64,000 nt of DNA from Hydrogenophaga taeniospiralis. Its GTDB lineage: Bacteria; Pseudomonadota; Gammaproteobacteria; Burkholderiales; Burkholderiaceae_C. A program made the position numbers and the translations under genes. The notes below the pieces were generated by a model that saw nothing but the letters and a program-made list of their open reading frames with translations, was not told where the DNA came from and searched no databases. The stretch is taken from assembly GCF_020510445.1 (NCBI RefSeq), contig NZ_JAHBAG010000001.1:4254501-4318500 (forward strand). The letters run 5' to 3'. Positions 11,394-20,485 of the stretch are shown in pieces; within the stretch, counting starts at the first letter, position 1, and every line of letters begins with the position of its first letter.

Positions 11394-12496
11394 CGCGCCC
11401 CTACAATTTTTCCGCCGGTCCGGCCGCCATGCCGGCCGAGGTGCTGCAGCAAGCGGCCAGCGAGATGCTCGACTGGCACGGTAGCGGCATGAGCGTGATG
11501 GAGATGAGCCACCGCGGCAAGGAGTTCATGTCCATCATCGAGACGGCCGAATCGGATCTGCGCGAACTGCTGGCCGTTCCGGCCCATTTCCGCATCCTGT
11601 TCATGCAGGGCGGCGGTCTGGCTGAAAACGCTATCGTTCCGCTGAACCTCTCGCGTGGCGGGGTGGTGGACTTTGTGGTCACCGGCAGCTGGAGCCAGAA
11701 GTCGTTCAAGGAGGCCGGCAAATACTGCGAGGCCCGCCTGGCCGCCAGCAATGCGGCAGAAGCGCACACTGAGTTGCCCGACCCCGCTTCGTGGCAGCTC
11801 AGCCGCGATGCCCAGTACGTGCACCTCTGCAGCAACGAAACCATCAACGGGATCGAAGTCCATCAGTTGCCCGACCTCAAAGTGCTGGGCAGCGATGCGC
11901 CGCTGGTGATCGACTTTTCCTCGCACGTTGCATCGCGACCGGTTGACTGGTCGCGTGTCGGCCTGGCTTTTGGCGGCGCCCAGAAGAATCTGGGGCCAGC
12001 CGGTCTCACGCTGGTGGTGGTGCGCGAGGACCTGCTGGGGCACGCGCTGTCCATCTGCCCGAGTGCGTTCGACTACAAGACCGTGGCCGACAACGCATCC
12101 ATGTACAACACGCCCCCTACCTACGCCATCTACATGGCCGGCCTGACCTTCCAGTGGCTCAAGCGCCAGAGCGAGGGTGAGTTCCGCGGCGTGGCGGCCA
12201 TGGAGCAGCGCAATCTGGCCAAGGCCACCCTGCTCTACGACTTCATCGACCAGTCGCAGCTGTACATCAACAAGGTGGCCCGGAACTGCCGCTCGCGCAT
12301 GAACGTGCCTTTTTTCCTGCGCGACGAGTCGCGCAACGAGGCCTTCCTGGCCGGCGCGAAGGCCGCGGGCCTGTTGCAGCTCAAGGGCCACAAATCGGTC
12401 GGTGGCATGCGCGCCAGCCTCTACAACGCCTTGCCGCTGGCGGGTGTACAAGCGCTGGTGACCTACATGCGCGATTTCGAGAAAACCCGGGCCTGA
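11390..12496 (+). CDS. serC: Phosphoserine aminotransferase
   Basis: SerC makes phosphoserine from 3-phosphohydroxypyruvate and also acts in pyridoxal phosphate synthesis. The start [10 protein letters not shown] and [12 protein letters not shown] are hallmark SerC sequences, and [13 protein letters not shown] carries the pyridoxal-phosphate lysine K199. The length of 368 residues is normal. Its ATG overlaps the gyrA stop by four bases and pheA begins four bases after its stop, so the genes are closely coupled. Confidence 0.97.
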
Positions 12497-12500
12497 CGCC

Positions 12501-13598
12501 ATGACGCAACCCACACAATCCGAGGCCCTCGGAGCCCTGCGCGTCCAGATCGATTCGCTCGACCAGCAGTTGCTGTCGCTGCTCAACCAGCGTGCGCGGG
12601 TGGCCGAGCAGGTGGGCGAGATCAAGCGCGCCGAAGGCTCGCCCTTCTTCCGCCCGGATCGCGTCGCCCAGGTCATCGAGAAAATCCAGGCGGCCAACCA
12701 GGGGCCGTTGCTCAACCAGCACGTGGCGTCCATCTGGCGCGAAATCATGTCGGCCTGTCTGGCGCTGGAAGCGCCGCAGCGGGTCGCCGTGCTCGGGCCG
12801 CAGGGAACGTTCTGCGAGCAGGCGGCGATCGAGTTTTTCGGTGGCGCCGCCAACCTGATCTACTGCGCCAACTTCGACGAGGTGTTCCACGCCACGGCGG
12901 CGGGCACCGCCCAGTACGGCGTGGTGGGCATGGAAAACTCCACCGAAGGGGTGGTGGCCCGTTCGCTGGACCTGTTCCTGCGCTCGCCGGTGCATGTCGT
13001 GGGCGAGGTCAGCCTGCTGGTGCGGCACAACCTGCTGCGCCAGGTGAACGACCTCAAAGGCATCGAGGTCGTCATGGCGCACCCGCAGGCGCTCGCGCAA
13101 TGCCAGAACTGGCTGAGCCAGCACCTGCCCCATGCCGAACGCCGCGCCGTGGACAGCAACGCCGAAGGCGCCCGCCTGGCCGCCACCAACCCGGCCTGGG
13201 CCGGGCTGGCCAGCGAACGGGCCGCCGCGCAGTTCGGTCTGCACATCGTGGCCCATGCGATCCAGGACGAGGCCTACAACCGCACGCGTTTCGCGGTGAT
13301 CTGCCTGCCGCAGACACTGGCCATGCCGCCCGCCACCGGCAAGGATTGCACCAGCCTCGTGGTGTCGGTGCCCAACCGGCCGGGCGCGGTGCACGACCTG
13401 CTGGTGCCGCTGAAGAACAACGGCGTGTCCATGACGCGCTTCGAGTCGCGTCCGGCCAAATCCGGGCAGTGGGAGTATTACTTCTACATCGACATCGCGG
13501 GCCACCCCTCGCAGCCGCACGTGGCGGCCGCCCTCGAGGAGCTGAAGGGGCTGTGCGCGTTCTACAAGGTGCTGGGTGCGTACCCGGTCAGCGAATGA
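12501..13598 (+). CDS. pheA: Bifunctional chorismate mutase/prephenate dehydratase
   Basis: The protein converts chorismate to prephenate and then to phenylpyruvate. Residues 1-90 are an AroQ chorismate mutase (LRVQIDSLDQQLLSLLNQRA). Residues 95-275 are the prephenate dehydratase domain (VAVLGPQGTFCEQAA, GVVGMENSTEGVV). Residues 285-360 form an ACT regulatory domain (SLVVSVPNRPGAVHDLL and the ESRP motif in TRFESRPAK) that normally senses phenylalanine. The length of 365 residues is standard. Confidence 0.97.
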   Translation: MTQPTQSEALGALRVQIDSLDQQLLSLLNQRARVAEQVGEIKRAEGSPFFRPDRVAQVIEKIQAANQGPLLNQHVASIWREIMSACLALEAPQRVAVLGPQGTFCEQAAIEFFGGAANLIYCANFDEVFHATAAGTAQYGVVGMENSTEGVVARSLDLFLRSPVHVVGEVSLLVRHNLLRQVNDLKGIEVVMAHPQALAQCQNWLSQHLPHAERRAVDSNAEGARLAATNPAWAGLASERAAAQFGLHIVAHAIQDEAYNRTRFAVICLPQTLAMPPATGKDCTSLVVSVPNRPGAVHDLLVPLKNNGVSMTRFESRPAKSGQWEYYFYIDIAGHPSQPHVAAALEELKGLCAFYKVLGAYPVSE

Positions 13599-13631
13599 AT
13601 GAGCGCACTCCTTCACATACCTTCTTTATCC

Positions 13632-13659
13632 CCTTTGGGGCTGCCCGGCGGGGTTCTTG
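13632..13659 (+). repeat. Degenerate copy of the dispersed GC palindrome
   Basis: Between pheA and tyrA the sequence CCCCTTTGGGG followed by CTGCCCGGCGGGG resembles the second and third hairpins of the element found intact at 20384, 31111, 54153 and 62475. It follows a stop codon at a short distance, as those do. The copy is short and the assignment tentative. Confidence 0.35.
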
Positions 13660-14538
13660 ATGTTTGAACAACTGGGACTGATCGGTTGCGGCCTGATGGG
13701 TGGCTCATTCGCACTCGCGCTCAAGAAGGCGGGGCTGGTCAAGCGCGTGGTGGGCTACAGCAAGTCGCCTTCCACCACCGAACGGGCACGTCAAATGGGC
13801 GTGATCGATGTGGAAGCGCCCTCGGCCCTGCTGGCGGTCAGCGGCGCGGACCTGGTGTTGCTGGCGGTGCCGGTGTCGGCCACCGAAACGACCTTCAAGG
13901 CCATTCGCCACCTGGTGGGCCCTGACACGCTCATCATGGACGTGGGTTCGACCAAGCGCGAGGTGATCGACGCCGCGCGCCGCGTGCTGCGTGACCAGGT
14001 CGGCGTGTTCGTGCCCGCCCACCCGATCACAGGCAAGGAACTCGCCGGCGTGGAGAACGCCGATGCGGATCTGTACACCGGACGCCAGGTGATTCTGACG
14101 CCCATTGAGCGCACACAGACCGCCCAGCTGAACAAGGCTCACGCGGTCTGGACGGCGCTGGGCTGCCATGTCAAACAGATGACGCCCGAGGCCCACGACG
14201 CCGCCTATGCGGCCGTGAGTCACCTGCCGCACATGATTGCGTTTGCCTTGATGAACGCCGTCACCGGGCAGCCGCAAGGCGAAGAGTTCCTTTCGCTGGC
14301 CGGCCCTGGCTTTCGCGACTTCACCCGCATCGCGGCGAGTGATCCGAGCATCTGGCGCGACATCCTCATGTCCAACCGCGAAGAGCTCATCGCCCAGTCC
14401 CGGCACTTCCAGCGTGCCCTGCATGCCTTTGAAACCGCGATCGCCGCGGACAACCCGGATGCACTGGAGTCGCTGATTGACCGCGCCAGCACTTCACGCG
14501 CCCACTGGCGCATGAGCGCCATCAAACCCCGCAGTTGA
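13660..14538 (+). CDS. tyrA: Prephenate dehydrogenase
   Basis: TyrA oxidises prephenate to 4-hydroxyphenylpyruvate in tyrosine synthesis. The NAD(P)-binding motif is [14 protein letters not shown] at the N-terminus. [17 protein letters not shown] contains the catalytic histidine (HP) and [11 protein letters not shown] is the second family motif. The protein has 292 residues from the ATG at 13660; a TTG one codon earlier also opens the frame but is less likely. There is no fused ACT or mutase domain. In several Burkholderiales a hisC-type aminotransferase lies between pheA and tyrA; here only 61 bases separate them. Confidence 0.95.
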   Translation: MFEQLGLIGCGLMGGSFALALKKAGLVKRVVGYSKSPSTTERARQMGVIDVEAPSALLAVSGADLVLLAVPVSATETTFKAIRHLVGPDTLIMDVGSTKREVIDAARRVLRDQVGVFVPAHPITGKELAGVENADADLYTGRQVILTPIERTQTAQLNKAHAVWTALGCHVKQMTPEAHDAAYAAVSHLPHMIAFALMNAVTGQPQGEEFLSLAGPGFRDFTRIAASDPSIWRDILMSNREELIAQSRHFQRALHAFETAIAADNPDALESLIDRASTSRAHWRMSAIKPRS

Positions 14539-14581
14539 GCCCATCGTTTCCGCCGGCGCTCGCGCACCGCAAGCCCTCCGC

Positions 14582-16630
14582 ATGTACTCCATCGACCATC
14601 TCGACATTCCGCCATTGAAGAGCGCGGGCGGCGCCGTCCGCCTGCCAGGTTCCAAGAGCATCTCCAACCGGGTTTTGCTGCTGGCGGCACTGAGCGTGGG
14701 CCACACCGACATCACCGATCTGCTCGATTCGGACGACACACGCGTGATGCTGGCGGCCCTCGCGCAGTTGGGCTGTCGCATCGAACCCCAGGACGACGGC
14801 GCGTTGCGGGTGCACGGTCTGGGTGGGGCGCTACCCGTGAAGACCGCGCAGCTGTTCCTGGGCAACGCCGGCACCGCCATGCGCCCGCTCACCGCGGCCC
14901 TGGCGCTGCTGGCCAGTCAGCACGGTGGCGCGTTCGAGCTCAGTGGCATCGCCCGCATGCACGAGCGGCCGATCGGCGACCTGGTGGACGCCCTGCGGCA
15001 GCTGGGTTGCCCGGTGGACTGCCTCGGTCAGGAAGGTTATCCGCCCCTGCGGCTGGGCAATGGTCAGCCGCAGGCGTTGAACCTCGATGCGCCCATCCGC
15101 GTGCGCGGCGATGTGTCCAGCCAGTTTCTCACCGCCCTGCTGCTGGCCCTGCCTCTGGTGGCCCGGAAGGATATCCACATCGACGTGGTCGGCGAACTGA
15201 TTTCCCGGCCCTACATCGAAATCACGCTCAACCTGCTGGAAAGGTTCGGCGTCCAGGTCCAGCGAGATGGCTGGTCGCGCTTCACCATTCCGGCGGGCAG
15301 CCGCTACACCTCGCCCGGGCGCATTCCCGTCGAAGGCGACGCTTCATCGGCCAGCTATTTCATCGCGCTGGGTGCGCTGGCACCCGCGACACCTGGCAGG
15401 GACGGCATCACCATCGAAGGCGTGGGCCTGGCCTCCATCCAGGGCGACATCCGCTTCGTGGAGGCCGCCCGCCTGATGGGCGCGCAGATCACCGGCGAGG
15501 CCAACCGGCTGCACATCCGGCGTGGGTTGTGGCCACTCAAGGCCATCGAGCTGGACTGCAACCACATCCCGGACGCGGCGATGACGCTGGCCGTGATGGC
15601 GCTCTACGCCGACGGCACCACCACCCTGCGCAACATCGCCAGTTGGCGCGTGAAAGAAACCGATCGCATCGTCGCCATGGCCACCGAATGCCGCAAGCTC
15701 GGCGCCACTGTGGAAGAAGGCGCGGACTTCATCCGCATCACACCACCGGCCACCCCGGCGCACTGGCGGGCCGCCTCCATCCACACCTACGACGACCACC
15801 GTGTCGCCATGTGCTTTTCGCTCGCGGCGTTCAACCCGGCAAGCCTGCCGGTGCGCATCGAAGACCCGAAATGCGTGGCCAAGACCTTCCCGGACTACTT
15901 CGAGGCCCTGTTCGACGTGTGCCAGGCAGACGCCGCCCGCATCCCGGTGATCTGCATCGACGGCCCCACCGCCTCCGGCAAGGGCACCCTGGCGGCCGAG
16001 GTCGCGCAACGGCTGGGCTACCACCTGCTGGATTCCGGCGCCCTGTACCGGCTGGTGGGCCTTGCGGCCGGCAAGGCCGGCTTGTCCACCGCCGAAGACG
16101 ATCTGCGCCAGCCCGAGCAGGCCCAGCGCCTGGGCACATTGGCGTCGGGGCTGCAGGTGCGCTTTGACGGCCCGCGCATCTGGCTCGATGGCGTGGACGT
16201 GAGCGATGCGCTGCGCAGCGAAGTGGCTGGCATGGCGGCCTCGCGCGTGTCGGCCGTGCCCGAGGTGCGCGCCGCCCTGCTGACCCTGCAGCACGGTTTT
16301 CGCCGCCTGCCCGGGCTGGTGGCCGATGGGCGTGACATGGGCACCGTGATCTTTCCGGACGCGCCGCTCAAGGTGTACCTCACCGCAAGCGCCGAGCAGC
16401 GCGCCCAACGGCGATATAAGCAGTTGATTTCAAAGGGAATTGCTGCTAACATCACCAGTCTTTTGGCAGACTTGGAAAAGCGCGACCACCGGGATTCGTC
16501 CCGGGCACACGCCCCACTCAAGCCGGCCGAAGATGCCTTGCAACTGGACAACTCCGGGCTGGACGTCGAGCAATCGGTGCAGCAGGTGTTGAACTGGTGG
16601 CAGGGCAAAACGGTGTTCTCGGGCAACTGA
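14582..16630 (+). CDS. aroA-cmk: Fused EPSP synthase/cytidylate kinase
   Basis: One 682-residue frame carries two enzymes. Residues 1-440 are 3-phosphoshikimate 1-carboxyvinyltransferase ([47 protein letters not shown]), the sixth step of the shikimate pathway. Residues 450-680 are cytidylate kinase, with P-loop [17 protein letters not shown], the LDSGALYRL nucleotide-binding stretch and [21 protein letters not shown]. The joint is short ([16 protein letters not shown]) and no stop or frameshift lies between the parts. The fusion is known in some Burkholderiales; in most bacteria the genes are separate neighbours. The next gene is rpsA, as it is for cmk in many Proteobacteria. Confidence 0.95.
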   Translation: MYSIDHLDIPPLKSAGGAVRLPGSKSISNRVLLLAALSVGHTDITDLLDSDDTRVMLAALAQLGCRIEPQDDGALRVHGLGGALPVKTAQLFLGNAGTAMRPLTAALALLASQHGGAFELSGIARMHERPIGDLVDALRQLGCPVDCLGQEGYPPLRLGNGQPQALNLDAPIRVRGDVSSQFLTALLLALPLVARKDIHIDVVGELISRPYIEITLNLLERFGVQVQRDGWSRFTIPAGSRYTSPGRIPVEGDASSASYFIALGALAPATPGRDGITIEGVGLASIQGDIRFVEAARLMGAQITGEANRLHIRRGLWPLKAIELDCNHIPDAAMTLAVMALYADGTTTLRNIASWRVKETDRIVAMATECRKLGATVEEGADFIRITPPATPAHWRAASIHTYDDHRVAMCFSLAAFNPASLPVRIEDPKCVAKTFPDYFEALFDVCQADAARIPVICIDGPTASGKGTLAAEVAQRLGYHLLDSGALYRLVGLAAGKAGLSTAEDDLRQPEQAQRLGTLASGLQVRFDGPRIWLDGVDVSDALRSEVAGMAASRVSAVPEVRAALLTLQHGFRRLPGLVADGRDMGTVIFPDAPLKVYLTASAEQRAQRRYKQLISKGIAANITSLLADLEKRDHRDSSRAHAPLKPAEDALQLDNSGLDVEQSVQQVLNWWQGKTVFSGN

Positions 16631-16814
16631 GTCCACCACCTTGATGGCCCAGACGGCACGGCCGGGTGTTCACAGCCCGCAGGCCCGATGGTTCTTTCAC
16701 TTAACCCCGCGGTGCCACGCACCGCAACGTCAACGCCGCCCATCCGTCGATCTCCGTGCGAACCGCCTTGTGGTGGATCCGCGCCCGACTGTTTGAGCGG
16801 TTTTAGGAAATTCA

Positions 16815-18497
16815 ATGTCTGAATCTTTTGCCGCCCTGTTCGAAGAGTCCCTGAAACGTGCCGAAATGCGCTCGGGCGAAGTCATCACCGCTGAAGTCGT
16901 TCGCATCGAACACAGCCACGTGGTGGTCAACGCCGGACTGAAATCGGAAGCCTACGTTCCGCTGGCCGAATTCAAGAACGATCAGGGCGAACTCGAAGTC
17001 CAGGTCGGCGACTTCGTGTCGGTCGCCATCGACTCCGTGGAAAACGGCTTCGGCGACACCCTGCTGTCGCGCGACAAGGCCAAGCGCCTGGCTTCGTGGA
17101 TGTCGCTGGAAAAAGCGCTCGAGTCTGGTGAATTCGTCACCGGCACGACCTCCAGCAAGGTCAAGGGTGGCCTCAAGGTCATGGTCAACGGCATCAGCGC
17201 CTTCCTGCCGGGTTCGCTGGTCGACAGCCGTCCGACCAAGGACCTCACCCCCTACGAAAACAAGACCCTGGAATTCAAGGTCATCAAGCTGGACCGCAAG
17301 CGCAACAACGTGGTGCTGAGCCGCCGCGCCGTGGTGGAAGCCTCCATGGGCGAAGAGCGCGCCAAGCTGATGGACACCCTCAAGGAAGGCGCCATCGTGC
17401 ACGGCGTGGTCAAGAACATCACCGAATACGGTGCGTTCGTGGACCTGGGCGGCATTGACGGCCTGCTGCACATCACCGACATGGCGTGGCGCCGTGTCCG
17501 TCACCCGAGCGAAGTGGTGACGGCTGGCCAGGAAATCACCGCCAAGATCCTGAAGTTCGACACCGAGAAGCACCGCGTTTCCCTGGGTCTGAAGCAGATG
17601 GGCGACGACCCGTGGATGGGCGTTTCGCGCCGCTACCCGCAAAGCACCCGCATGTTCGGCAAGATCACCAACATCGCCGACTACGGCGCGTTCGTTGAAC
17701 TGGAACCCGGCATCGAAGGCCTGGTGCACGTCTCCGAGATGGACTGGACCAACAAGAACGTGGCCCCGTCCAAGCTGGTGTCGCTGGGTGATGAGGTCGA
17801 AGTCATGGTGCTCGACATCGACGAAGACAAGCGCCGCATCTCCCTGGGCATGAAGCAGTGCCGCGCCAACCCGTGGCACGAGTTCGCCGAGCAGACCAAG
17901 CGCGGCGACCGCGTCAAGGGCCCGATCAAGTCGATCACCGACTTCGGCGTGTTCGTGGGTCTGGCCGCCGGTATCGACGGCCTGGTGCACCTGTCCGACC
18001 TGTCCTGGAACGAAACCGGCGAAGCCGCCGTGCGCAACTTCAAGAAGGGCCAGGAAGTCGAAGCCATCGTGCTGGCCATCGACGTGGAGCGCGAGCGCAT
18101 CTCCCTGGGCATCAAGCAGCTCGACGGCGACCCGTTCACCACCTTCGTGTCGGTCAACGACAAGGGCTCCATCGTGACCGGCAAGGTCAAGACCGTGGAC
18201 GCCAAGGGTGCCGAGATCGATCTGGGCGAAGACGTGCTGGGTTACCTGCGCGCCAGCGAAATCAGCCGTGACCGCGTGGAAGATGCGCGCAACGTGCTGA
18301 AAGAAGGCGACGAAGTGACCGCCGTGGTGGTCAACATCGACCGCAAGACGCGCAACATCCAGCTGTCCATCAAGGCCAAGGATGCCGCCGACCAGCAGGA
18401 AGCCATGGCCTCCCTGAGCCAGCAGTCTTCCCGCGAGAACGCCGGTACCACCAGCCTGGGTGCCCTGCTGCGCGCCAAGCTCGACAACAACAACTGA
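16815..18497 (+). CDS. rpsA: 30S ribosomal protein S1
   Basis: S1 binds mRNA and helps start translation on structured or weakly led messages. The 560-residue product contains six S1 RNA-binding repeats; repeated blocks such as [40 protein letters not shown] and [20 protein letters not shown] are easily seen. The start [19 protein letters not shown] is the conserved S1 beginning. A 184-base non-coding leader precedes it, which fits the autoregulated leaders of rpsA genes, but no known structure was identified there. Confidence 0.98.
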   Translation: MSESFAALFEESLKRAEMRSGEVITAEVVRIEHSHVVVNAGLKSEAYVPLAEFKNDQGELEVQVGDFVSVAIDSVENGFGDTLLSRDKAKRLASWMSLEKALESGEFVTGTTSSKVKGGLKVMVNGISAFLPGSLVDSRPTKDLTPYENKTLEFKVIKLDRKRNNVVLSRRAVVEASMGEERAKLMDTLKEGAIVHGVVKNITEYGAFVDLGGIDGLLHITDMAWRRVRHPSEVVTAGQEITAKILKFDTEKHRVSLGLKQMGDDPWMGVSRRYPQSTRMFGKITNIADYGAFVELEPGIEGLVHVSEMDWTNKNVAPSKLVSLGDEVEVMVLDIDEDKRRISLGMKQCRANPWHEFAEQTKRGDRVKGPIKSITDFGVFVGLAAGIDGLVHLSDLSWNETGEAAVRNFKKGQEVEAIVLAIDVERERISLGIKQLDGDPFTTFVSVNDKGSIVTGKVKTVDAKGAEIDLGEDVLGYLRASEISRDRVEDARNVLKEGDEVTAVVVNIDRKTRNIQLSIKAKDAADQQEAMASLSQQSSRENAGTTSLGALLRAKLDNNN

Positions 18498-18508
18498 GCC
18501 GACTGAAC

Positions 18509-18536
18509 CTGGGCGGGTGCGCGAGCATCCGCCCAG
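18509..18536 (+). promoter_or_regulatory. Long hairpin between rpsA and ihfB
   Basis: A 12-base-pair stem (18509-18520 with 18525-18536, one G-U pair) closes a four-base GCGA loop, a GNRA-type tetraloop. No T-run follows directly, so it is not a classical terminator. It lies 11 bases after the rpsA stop and may protect or process the rpsA message, or separate rpsA from ihfB expression. Confidence 0.6.
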
Positions 18537-18572
18537 TGCAGCCCAACAGCACGACCGAGTTTTTTCCCAGAC

Positions 18573-18893
18573 ATGACCCGCAGCGACCTCGTTGAAGCTC
18601 TGGCCGGCCGTTTTGGCCAGCTCACCCACCGCGATGCCGAATTCGCCGTCAAGGCCATCCTCGACGCGATGGGCGATGCGCTGGTCAAAGGGCACCGGAT
18701 CGAGATCCGCGGCTTTGGCAGCTTCTCCGTCAACCGCCGTTCCCCCCGGGTCGGGCGCAACCCGCGCTCGGGCGAGAGCGTGATGATTCCGGAAAAACGC
18801 GTCCCCCATTTCAAGCCGGGCAAGGCCCTGCGCGAACAGGTGGACACCAGGACCGCCGAGATCCTGGCGCGTGCACCGAACAAGCCGGTCTGA
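18573..18893 (+). CDS. ihfB: Integration host factor subunit beta
   Basis: IHF is a heterodimeric DNA-bending protein used in replication, recombination and sigma-54 transcription. The 106-residue protein starts [13 protein letters not shown] and has the signature [17 protein letters not shown] and the DNA-contact arm [20 protein letters not shown]. The position after rpsA is the usual one for ihfB and rules out HU or IHF alpha. The C-terminus has about ten residues beyond the conserved KALREQV end. Confidence 0.95.
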   Translation: MTRSDLVEALAGRFGQLTHRDAEFAVKAILDAMGDALVKGHRIEIRGFGSFSVNRRSPRVGRNPRSGESVMIPEKRVPHFKPGKALREQVDTRTAEILARAPNKPV

Positions 18894-18939
18894 CCAGGGG
18901 CCCCGCTCGCTACAATCGTCCCACCACAGAGGGGATGAT

Positions 18940-19248
18940 TTGAAATACCTGATGTGGCTGCTCAACGCAGCCATTTTTTTTGCTTTGTTCGCCTTCGCGC
19001 TGAACAACCAGGAGCCGGTCACCCTGCACCTGTTTTTCGGGGTGCAATGGCAGGCGCCGCTCGTGCTGGTGATCCTGGTCGCGCTGATTCTCGGGGTGTT
19101 CCTCGGGGTGGCCGTCATGCTGCCCTTGTGGCTGCGGGCCAGAAAGGCCCATCGCCCGCTTTCAGCCTCGTCGCCGCGGGCCGGCACGGCTTTTGACGCC
19201 GACTCAACCCTCATTCCCGACCCCCACGACCCCCGGCATGGACTTTGA
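18940..19248 (+). CDS. lapA: LapA-family (YciS-like) inner membrane protein
   Basis: LapA is a small inner membrane partner of LapB in control of lipopolysaccharide synthesis. The start is taken as a TTG at 18940, preceded by an AGAGGGGA ribosome binding site, giving MKYLMWLLNAAIFFALFAFA. The family motif NNQEPVTLHLFFG follows, then a second membrane segment (about residues 40-66) and a basic tail. The frame is open upstream of the TTG but without family-like sequence. It has 102 residues and overlaps the start of lapB by eleven bases. Confidence 0.88.
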   Translation: MKYLMWLLNAAIFFALFAFALNNQEPVTLHLFFGVQWQAPLVLVILVALILGVFLGVAVMLPLWLRARKAHRPLSASSPRAGTAFDADSTLIPDPHDPRHGL

Positions 19249-20383
19249 TCTCACCTGGCTGCTTTGGGGCCTGCCGCTGGCATTCGCGCTTGGATGGGGT
19301 GCATCCCGTCTCGACCTGCGCCAATGGCGCATGGAAAGCCGGCAGGCACCCAAGGCCTATTTCCGCGGCCTGAACTACCTGCTCAACGAACAGCAGGACC
19401 AGGCCATCGACGCCTTCATCGAGGCGGTGCAGGGCGACCCCGACACCGCCGAACTGCACTTCGCGCTGGGCAATCTGTTTCGCCGCCGGGGCGACTACGA
19501 CCGCGCCGTGCGGGTGCATGAGCACCTGCTGGCCCGCGCCGACCTCAGCCGCAAGGACCGCGATCGCGCCCAGCACGCGCTGGCGCTGGATTTCCTCAAG
19601 GCGGGCCTGCTCGACCGCGCCGAAGCGGCCTTGCACAAGCTCGAAGGGTCGGCGTTTGAAGGCGAGGCCCTGCTGGCCCTGCTCGCCATCTACGAGCGCT
19701 CGCGCGACTGGCCACAGGCCAAACGCATCGCGCAGCGCCTGGATGACGCCGAACAGGGCAGCTTCACCACCCGGCTCGCCCACTACCTCTGCGAAGAAGC
19801 CGAGCAGGCACAACGCGATGGCAACACCACACAGGCCCTGCAGCTGCTGGGCGAAGCGGTGGCCCACGCACCCCAGCTTGCACGTGGCTGGATGGCGCTC
19901 TCCAGCCTGAAGGCCCAGGGCGGCCACGCTGCGGCCGCTTTCGACGCCTTGCGCATGCTGTGCCAGCACGCACCACAGACCCTGCCGCTGGCGGCCCACG
20001 CGCTGGCCGAGCTGGCGGTGCAGACGGGCCGACAGGCAGAGGCGCTGACCCTGCTGCAGTCGTTCAACAGCCGCGCGCCCTCCATCGATGTGACCGAAGC
20101 CATGGTCAGCCTGAGCGGCGGCCCTGAGGAGGCGCGTTCACGCTATCTCGACCACCTGGGCCGCGAAGCCTCGCTGGTGATGGCCACGCAATGGCTGGCC
20201 GGGGAGAAGCTGTCCGACGACGTGGCCCAGGCCCGCGTACAGGCGGCGCTGGAACAGGCGAGTGCGCCGCTCAAGCGCTACCGCTGTGCGGCCTGCGGCT
20301 TTGAAGCACGTCAGCACTTCTGGCAATGCCCGGGCTGCCAGGCCTGGGACAGCTACCCGGCCCGGCGCGTCGAAGAGCTTTGA
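19238..20383 (+). CDS. lapB: Lipopolysaccharide assembly protein B
   Basis: LapB (YciM) is a membrane-anchored TPR protein that brings LpxC to the FtsH protease and so sets the lipopolysaccharide rate. The ATG at 19238 gives MDFDLTWLLWGLPLAFALGW, a single membrane anchor. TPR-like helices fill residues 45-340 (YFRGLNYLLNEQQDQAIDAF is the first). The C-terminus is the rubredoxin-like metal knuckle YRCAACGF...QCPGCQAWDSY. The length of 381 residues is typical. It overlaps lapA, and the gene is followed immediately by a dispersed repeat. Confidence 0.95.
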   Translation: MDFDLTWLLWGLPLAFALGWGASRLDLRQWRMESRQAPKAYFRGLNYLLNEQQDQAIDAFIEAVQGDPDTAELHFALGNLFRRRGDYDRAVRVHEHLLARADLSRKDRDRAQHALALDFLKAGLLDRAEAALHKLEGSAFEGEALLALLAIYERSRDWPQAKRIAQRLDDAEQGSFTTRLAHYLCEEAEQAQRDGNTTQALQLLGEAVAHAPQLARGWMALSSLKAQGGHAAAAFDALRMLCQHAPQTLPLAAHALAELAVQTGRQAEALTLLQSFNSRAPSIDVTEAMVSLSGGPEEARSRYLDHLGREASLVMATQWLAGEKLSDDVAQARVQAALEQASAPLKRYRCAACGFEARQHFWQCPGCQAWDSYPARRVEEL

Positions 20384-20475
20384 CGCCCCCCGCGCCGCGC
20401 CTGCGGCGCGTCACCCCCACTGGGGGGCAACGCTAGCGGCCCGGCGGAGCCGGTTCCGCGGCGCTCTGGGTTGAA
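20384..20475 (+). repeat. Dispersed GC palindrome, copy A
   Basis: The element begins at the lapB stop codon and contains three successive dyads: a GCGCCGCGCCTGCGGCGCG stem, CCCCCACTGGGGG, and GCCCGGCGGAGCCGG followed by TTCCGCG. The same order of parts is found at 31111, 54153 and 62475, each just after a stop codon and each in the orientation of the upstream gene. It could work as a terminator or as a REP-like element. Confidence 0.75.
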
Positions 20476-20485
20476 GGCACGCTCG

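Noticed and set aside
16812..19214. Long minus-strand frame opposite rpsA and ihfB
   Set aside because: It crosses several well-defined genes on the other strand and has antisense-type composition without domains.
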